From Amphiduros pacificus (lineage: Eukaryota > Annelida > Polychaeta > Phyllodocida > Hesionidae), in NCBI GenBank assembly GCA_949316495.1, contig OX439011.1, positions 25,474,495 to 25,538,494 of the forward strand: a DNA stretch of 64,000 bases, in the 5' to 3' direction. The translations under genes and the position numbers were made by a program. Under the pieces are notes generated by a model, which was not told the origin of the DNA, searched no databases, and saw only the letters and a program-made list of their open reading frames with translations. Below are positions 40,401-49,400 of the stretch, in pieces; within the stretch, counting starts at the first letter, position 1, and each line of letters opens with the position of its first letter.

Positions 40401-43400
40401 CAATGAACTCAATGGTAAGGCTGAATATAGGTACATAGCACGGCCACTTTGCAATGAACTCAATGGTAAGGCTAAATAGCACGGCCACTTTGCAATGAAC
40501 TGAATGGTAAGGCTAAATAGCACGGCCACTTTGCAATGAACTCAATGGTAAGGCTGAATATAGGTACATAGCACGGCCACTTTGCAATGAACTCAATGGT
40601 AAGGCTAAATAGCACGGCCACTTTGCAATGAACTGAATGGTAAGGCTAAATAGCACGGCCACTTTGCAATGAACTCAATGGTAAGGCTGAATATAGGTAC
40701 ATAGCACGGCCACTTTGCAATGAACTCAATGGTAAGGCTGAATATAGGTACATAGCACGGCCACTTTGCAATGAACTCAATGGTAAGGCTAAATAGCATG
40801 GCCACTTTGCAATGAACTCAATGGTAAGGCTAAATAGCACGGCCACTTTGCAATGAACTCAATGGTGTGGCTAAATATAGGTACATAGCACGGCCACTTT
40901 GCAATGAACTCAATGGTAAGGCTGAATATAGGTACATAGCACGGCCACTTTGCAATGAACTGAATGGTAAGGCTAAATAGCACGGCCACTTTGCAATGCA
41001 CTCAATGGTAAGGCTAAATAGCACGGCCACTTTGCAATGAACTCAATGGTAAGGCTAAATATAGGTACATAGCACGGCCACTTTGCAATGAACTCAATGG
41101 TAAGGATAAATATAGGTACCTAGCACGGCCACTTTGTAATGAACTCAATGGTAAGGATAAATATAGGTACATAGCACGGCCACTTTGCAATGAACTCAAT
41201 GGTAAGGATAAATATAGGTACATAGCACGGCCACTTTGTAATGAACTCAATGGTAAGGATAAATATAGGTACCTAGCACGGCCACTTTGCAATGAACTCA
41301 ATGGTAAGGATAAATATAGGTACATAGCACGGCCACTTTGTAATGAACTCAATGGTAAGGATAAATATAGGTACATAGCACGGCCACTTTGTAATGAACT
41401 CAATGGTAAGGCTAAATAGCACGGCCACTTTGCAATGAACTGAATGGTAAGGCTAAATAGCACGGCCACTTTGCAATGAACTCAATGGTAAGGCTGAATA
41501 TAGGTACATAGCACGGCCACTTTGCAATGAACTCAATGGTAAGGCTGAATATAGGTACATAGCACGGCCACTTTGCAATGAACTGAATGGTAAGGCTAAA
41601 TAGCACGGCCACTTTGCAATGAACTCAATGGTGTGGCTGAATATAGGTACATAGCACGGCCACTTTGCAATGAACTCAATGGTAAGGCTAAATAGCACGG
41701 CCACTTTGCAATGAACTGAATGGTAAGGCTAAATAGCACGGCCACTTTGCAATGAACTCAATGGTAAGGCTGAATATAGGTACATAGCACGGCCACTTTG
41801 CAATGAACTCAATGGTAAGGCTGAATATAGGTACATAGCACGGCCACTTTGCAATGAACTCAATGGTAAGGCTAAATAGCATGGCCACTTTGCAATGAAC
41901 TCAATGGTAAGGCTAAATAGCACGGCCACTTTGCAATGAACTCAATGGTGTGGCTAAATATAGGTACATAGCACGGCCACTTTGCAATGAACTCAATGGT
42001 AAGGCTGAATATAGGTACATAGCACGGCCACTTTGCAATGAACTGAATGGTAAGGCTAAATAGCACGGCCACTTTGCAATGCACTCAATGGTAAGGCTAA
42101 ATAGCACGGCCACTTTGCAATGAACTCAATGGTAAGGCTAAATATAGGTACATAGCACGGCCACTTTGCAATGAACTCAATGGTAAGGATAAATATAGGT
42201 ACCTAGCACGGCCACTTTGTAATGAACTCAATGGTAAGGATAAATATAGGTACATAGCACGGCCACTTTGCAATGAACTCAATGGTAAGGATAAATATAG
42301 GTACATAGCACGGCCACTTTGTAATGAACTCAATGGTAAGGATAAATATAGGTACCTAGCACGGCCACTTTGTAATGAAATCAATGGTAAGGCTAAATAT
42401 AGGTGCATAACAGCTAATCTAATTTCATTGTTTGATACCAGAACTATTTGGTTTAATAATGTCCCAAAGTGAAAAGGAAACCATACTTTTGTTATATTTT
42501 CTGCCTGCCATTCCTGACAGCTTTGCACTCATCAGTGGGTATGAATGTTTTATTTTTTTCTCTTGTAGAATATGTATGTGAATATTAATCGTGTCATGAC
42601 GGTAGCCCAGCGTTTGTGCGATGCCGGTCACTACGCAGCGCCCTCTATCAGACTACAGGCAAACAAGCTAGATAAGGACTGGCGGACATTTGCCGCTGCC
42701 CTGGATGACCGCAGTACTGTACTTGCCATGTCCGTCATCTTCCATAAAAAAGCAGAGGAGGTAAAAATCTATTCTACTTTTTAATATAAATTAGCTTTTT
42801 AAAAAAAAATTATTGGTTTTGCTTTTGAAAATCAACAAATATAACAAAATGATGAATTTTGTTAAAATGCAATGTAAATTCTTTGATGATAAGAGAGAAT
42901 AGCAGTTGAATAAATTTATATCTGTGTCTTTTAGCATAATCAAAACAGGGTCAAGGATTTTTTTTTTTGGAAAAGGCACATATTCAAAACAAAATACAAA
43001 TGTACCATATTGTATCTTTATGTGCAAAATTAAGCATTTTTCACACCTCTGTATTTTATATTTTGGTGTTATTTTCAATAGTTAACAAGATATTCAGTAA
43101 AACATTTCCAAATTACAACACATCAGTGTTTCAAAATTCCTGTGCATTTATTCCCAACCATTTCTGGTTCTGTGGCCTCATCAGCCCACACATTCAAATA
43201 AACAAAGATCTAGGTCAGTTTCAGTAAGAGGTCATATTGATCTATTTCCCAAGGTTATTTCAGTTGTTATTTTGGTTGGAAATTAAACCCTCATTTGTTA
43301 GGTAACAAGACAGGGAATTCCCTCCATTACAGGACTTCTCTCTCATATCAGTTCCTGCCGTGATTGGCAAAAAAGTGCGTCAAGATTAGACACAAGTCAC

Positions 43401-46400
43401 GCCTTCATAAAAATCAGGAAATATTGACTTACATTACAAAATGGCAATGACCAGCACAAGTCTCAGGTCATTGGCCCATTTTCCAAAAATATAAAGAACA
43501 TGTCCGGTAGAAAGGCATAACATTGTTTCCTTTCTCTTAAATGCTTCAGTATTTACACGAAGTGCCAAAATGGCGGAAGGTCTGTTGTGTTTGATTTTAA
43601 CACTATTTTCTTGTTTTGTGCACTTTTTAGTCATGTTTTGTGAGTCATGTTCTGCACTGATTGAGAAATATGAAAAAAAGCCTGAAGCTTGTTTGACTGG
43701 TATGGTATGCCACAGTGTCTAGTGTCTGAATCTGTCACCACGTGAAGTTTGGAGTGTCTGAATCTGTCACCAAGTGAAGTTTGGAGTGTCTGAATCTGTC
43801 ACCAAGTGAAGTTTGGAGTGTCTGAATCTGTCACCAAGTGAAGTTTGGAGTGTCTGAATCTGTCACATCATGAAGTTTGGAGTGTCTGAATCTGTCACCA
43901 CGTGAAGTTTGGAGTTTCTGAATCTCACCACGTGAGGTTTGGAGTTTCTGAATCTGTCACTAAGTGAAGAATGGAGTGTCTGAATCTTTCACTTTGTGAA
44001 GTTTAGAGTGTCTGAATCTGTCACCAAGTGAAGTTTGGAGTGTCTGAATCTGTCACCAAGTGAAGTTTGGAGTGTCTGAATCTGTCACCACGCGAAGTTT
44101 GGAGTATCTGAATCTCAACACGTGAGGTTTGGAGTGTCTGAATCTGTCACTAAGTGAAGAATGGAGTGTTTGAATCTTTCACTATGTGAAGTTTAGAGTG
44201 TCTGAATCTGTCACCACATGAAGTTTGGAGTGTCTGAGTCTGTCGCTACGTGTCTGAATCTGTCACCAAGTGAAGTTTGGAGTGTCTGAATCTGTCACCA
44301 CGCAAAGTTTGGAGTATCTGAATCTCAACACGTGAGGTTTGGAGTGTCTGAATCTGTCACTAAGTGAAGAATGGAGTGTCTGAATCTTTCACTATGTGAA
44401 GTTTAGAGTGTCTGAATCTGTCACCACACGAAGTTTGGAGTGTCTGAGTCTGTCGCCAAGTGAAGTTTGGAGTGTCTGAATCTGTCACCATGTGAAGTTT
44501 GGAGTGTCTGAATCTGTCACCAAGTGAGGTTTGGAGTGTCTGAATCTGTCACTAAGTGAAGAATGGAGTGTCTGAATCTTTCACTATGTGAAGTTTAGAG
44601 TGTCTGAATCTGTCACCACATGAAGTTTGGAGTGTCTGAGTCTGTCGCTACGTGAAGTTTGGAGTGTCTGAATCTGTCACCATGTGAAGTTTGGAGTGTC
44701 TGAATCTGTCACCAAGTGAAGTTTGGAGTGTCTGAATCTGTCACAGAATGAAATTTTGCTTACTTTATGAGGTTTTTTGTGCGTGACTCTGTTTATCATG
44801 TATGGACCTGTAAAAAAGACAGATTTATAGTGGCTAAATATGTTAGAAAATAAAGACTGTGATGTCTCATAGAAAATAGTTTGCAATTTTGAATCATTAG
44901 GCATAGTTAGCTAAATCTTTATCATAAAATCTGTTTTGAAGTATTTGATTATGTTAATGTATTGACTTGTAACATGTTTTCTTGATTCTCAGCATCTGAA
45001 TCTGTTACGAAATTAAGTATGTGTTACCATAAGGAACAGCACAGCAAAAGCTTCACAATTAGTGAAGGAAATGACTTTCAAATTGATAAGAAAGGAACAG
45101 CTGGATGCCCCATAACAGGTCATCAAATGCAGTGCTTTGTGTTATCACAATCATGTGTCAATGCAAAAGAAAGATCCCTAGCCATTCCTCAGAAAGAGTA
45201 GGGCATTCAATTCAAGTGTGTTGATACGAGTTAATAAAAAATATTTTGCCACATTTCTGAGTGAGTTGATAATCTTGAAGTTTGATCTTCAAGCTACAAG
45301 CTATAAGAATTGATATACGCTCAGCTTGTTTGAACGTTCTGGTATTATTTTTGTATTTCATGTTTTGCTTTTTGAATAATATGTTATCTTCTGAATGGTA
45401 TATTATTTCTGAATGTATTGTGAACAGTCTTCCCTCGATACACTCAAATATGTATATTTAAAGTTGTAAGAGTTGATTTTTTTTTTCATCCAGGAAATAA
45501 GTATTTGGGAATTATTTGTGTGCATGATAAACAGGGATTCAGTTGCTCAGTTTGTGCACATACTGAACTTCAAGCTTGGATAATTTTCCTGTATTCTTTT
45601 TCCAAATTACAAACTTATTGCATTGAAAATATGTCATTAAAAAAATAGGGATAGGGGGGAATTGATGGATGTTCGCATGAAAAGGTCACTAAAAGGTTTA
45701 AGGCACTTGTGTATGTGATGCACTGTCTAAGACACATATAACTAAAAAGGAATGACACAAAACATGACTATAATGACTGAAATGCTGGTGTGTTTTGGCT
45801 TATTTCACTTTGTCGGGTTACTGAGCTCAATTGATATTGTCATGGAGTAATTTGTCACCACATCCTTAAAACTAGCATACCAGTGGAGGGGTTGCACAGA
45901 TGTATTTATTGTACGATCACTGGAAAATTCATGCTCAGATAAAGCATATGACAGGGCTGCATTAGTCTTCAACATATGAAAAAATACAATGAACATAAAG
46001 AAGATTATATTGTTTTTATATTACCAGTTTATTATTGTTATAAAATTGTGAGACATGAGGGGATTTCTTATTGGTTAACACAGCTGACACATGCATAGCT
46101 GTATTATTTGATGTACCATATTTACTCGTATATAAGGCAACTAACTCGTGTATAAGACAACCCCCCAAAATTGAAATGCTTTCTGTAGTTTTTGTCATTG
46201 GTTTGAGGGAAATAAGCTTAAATATAGCTGGATGCCAAGATGTTATCTATATTTAGATGTAATATGGTTGAGTTTCCTTTTTAGATTATATAGATGATTG
46301 CTTCTTCTCTTAATATTTAAGAAGTTTACATTTTTCTTGTTTTGTTTTGATTTCAGTATTTAAGTGAAGTGCCTAAATGGAGAGAGATGTGTGAGAACCT

Positions 46401-49400
46401 CTCAGTGCCAGAGAGCATTCCCCAGCTGGAGGATTCCATACACCAGCATCAGCAGCTGCTAGAATCCATCACCCAGGCCTACACAGAGGTAAGTAGCCCC
46501 GCCCTGGGACACCCTCACCCAGGCCCTGGGACACCCTCACCCAGGCCTACACAGAGGTAAGTAGCCCTGCCCTGGGACACCCTCACCCAGGCCTACACAG
46601 AGGTAAGTAGCCCCGCCCTGGGACACCCTCACCCAAGCCCTGGGACACCCTCACCCAGGCCTACACAGAGGTAAGTAGACCCGCCCTGGGACACCCTCAC
46701 CCAGGCACTGGGACACCCTCACCCAGGCACTGGGACACCCTCACCCAGGCCTACACAGAGGTAAGTAGCCCCACCCTGGGACACCCTCACCCAGGCCCTG
46801 GGACACCCTCACCCAGGCACTGGGACACCCTCACCCAGGCCCTGGGACACCCTCACCCAGGCACTGGGACACCCTCACCCAAGCCCTGGGACACCCTCAC
46901 CCAGGCCTACACAGAGGTAAGTAGCCCCGCCCTGGGACACCCTCACCCAGGCCCTGGGACACCCTCACCCAGGCCTACACAGAGGTAAGTAGACCCGCCC
47001 TGGGACACCCTCACCCAGGCACTGGGACACCCTCACCCAGGCACTGGGACACCCTCACCCAGGCCCTGGGACACCCTCACCCAGGCCCTGGGACACCCTC
47101 ACCCAGGCCTACACAGAGGTAAGTAGCCCTACCCTGGGACACCCTCACCCAGGCCCTGGGACACCCTCACCCAGGCACTGGGACACCCTCACCCAGGCCC
47201 TGGGACACCCTCACCCAGGCACTGGGACACCCTCACCCAAGCCCTCGGACACCCTCACCCAGGCACTGGGACACCCTCACCCAGGCCCTGGGACACCCTC
47301 ACCCAGGCCCTGGGACACCCTCACCCAGGCCCTGGGACACCCTCACCCAGGCCTACACAGAGGTAGTGTGCAGTAACATGCAGTAACATGCAGTATCATG
47401 CAGTAACGTGCAGTAACATGCAGTAACGTGCAGTAACATGCAGTAACGTGCAGTATCATGCAGTAACATGCAGTATCATGCAGTAACATGCAGTATCATG
47501 CAGTAACATGCAGTATCATGCAGTAAAATGCAGCAACACTAAACTTTGACCTTCATACATATCCAGTTCATCTGCAATTAATCCATGTCATACATTGTTC
47601 ACAATGTGATGCTTATATATTTGACAGCTGTGTGCCGACGGGAAGCAGTTATTGGATACGCTGCAGACGCCGGTCTCCTCCGGGAGCAACAACTCAATCA
47701 CCGCCAAGGCCGACTACTCCGAGGGGGCAGCACATGTACTGGACGTGGTGCATGAGGTGAGTCAACAGAGGGCGCCACCTGTCGTTGCAATGGGTTTGTG
47801 CAGCGGGCGACTTATGTCACTATTTTTGAGGGGATTGCTCTGATTGATTGACATAAATATAGAGCAGGGAAACCACAAACAACGACCACATATTTCCAGT
47901 GATGTGTGACTGGAATTTCGGGCACGGCATATGGGCACCTGCGAGGTTGCTTACTGTCCATATATGGACAGTTATTAGTGTCTATAACACTACAACTAAA
48001 ACGAAATCTGGATTAACTGTTGGATGATAAGTTGGCTAATTCATGTATAAAGTTGCTAATTTGATTTTACTCTCATGGCCTTAATGTGTGGATATTTGTG
48101 TTACGTACCATCTTATCCTTGAATGCAATGTTTCAAAATTTACCCTGGCTTTATTGTCATATTTCTGTACACAGTTTGTAGACATTCTAGGGAATAATCT
48201 TATTTATAGGGTGTTTCACCATTCAATCACAGACTTTTTCTCACAAATTTCAACTCCATGAAAGACATATTTTACGAAAGCACAAAGTAGAATTTCCAGT
48301 TTCTAAAAATGTTTTATTATCTTACTTTGGGTGGATTTTATCCTTTAAATTTTAGGATTTACCCAACTATTTTTAATTAAATTTGAAACAATAGATTGAC
48401 TGAAATGTGGTGCACGAGTTTTCAAGCCCTTAGTTTATATACAGTAGATATTTACACATCACTGAGATTGTTATCATTTGGTTCACAAATAACTCCTTTT
48501 AACAATTCAAGATTTCTTCAAAAATATAAACCTGTTCTGTGCTGTAAATCATCTTCACACAAAGATTACCCGAAAGTTCATCCTGAGTTTTCTCTAAATT
48601 ATTTTCTTTGTATGCATAAAGGTCAAACATATTTGTGGACAATATTCAAATTTTAAAACTAAAGATTCAAAACACAGACCTGATTAAGAATTAATGAAAT
48701 TTTTTTAAAGCCTATTACCCGATATTAGTGTCTGGTTGTGAGCAAGGTAAACGCAGTTCTGTGAGGCTACGAGATACACATCTCTTTCAATTGAAGATTA
48801 CATATTCAAAAGGCCATACCATTTGTTAATAATTGGAATAGAAAGGTGATTTTTCTTACAATGAAGTTGTCTTGAAGTTGCAAGCAAGTTAAACACAGTT
48901 GCATGAGGCTACAAGATGCACACGTCTTTGTATTGAATATTGTACAAAAGACCATGTATACTAATTGATGTAGAAAGGCCTCTTGACACTGCGAGCAAGG
49001 TAAAAATAGTTGCGTGAGGCTACGTGATGCACATTTCTTTCCGCTGAATATTGTGTATTCAAATGACCACATTTTCGTCAAAAATTGGAGAAGAAACATG
49101 CTCTAAAACTGTAATGATGTTGCGAGCAAGGTAAACATAATGACGTCAGGCAGGAATGTTGTCATAGTGACGTCAGACATGGAAGTGTCAACATAATGAC
49201 GTCATGCTAACATTTTAAATTATGTTAATATGATCATACTGCTGTTACTTTTGATAAAACTCCTCCCTCTGTTCTGCTTTAGATACCAGCTTTTGGCTAT
49301 TTTAACTAATAATAAAAAGAATGTATGCTGTGTCCCTTCCACCTTTCTTAATATTTCATCTCTTTCTTTCCAATGAGCCCAAGATCAACCGGACTGATGC

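Noticed and set aside
39669-42528. Minus-strand frames with a periodic LSSLQSGRA motif
   Set aside because: Antisense reading of the array grown from Trio exon 8.
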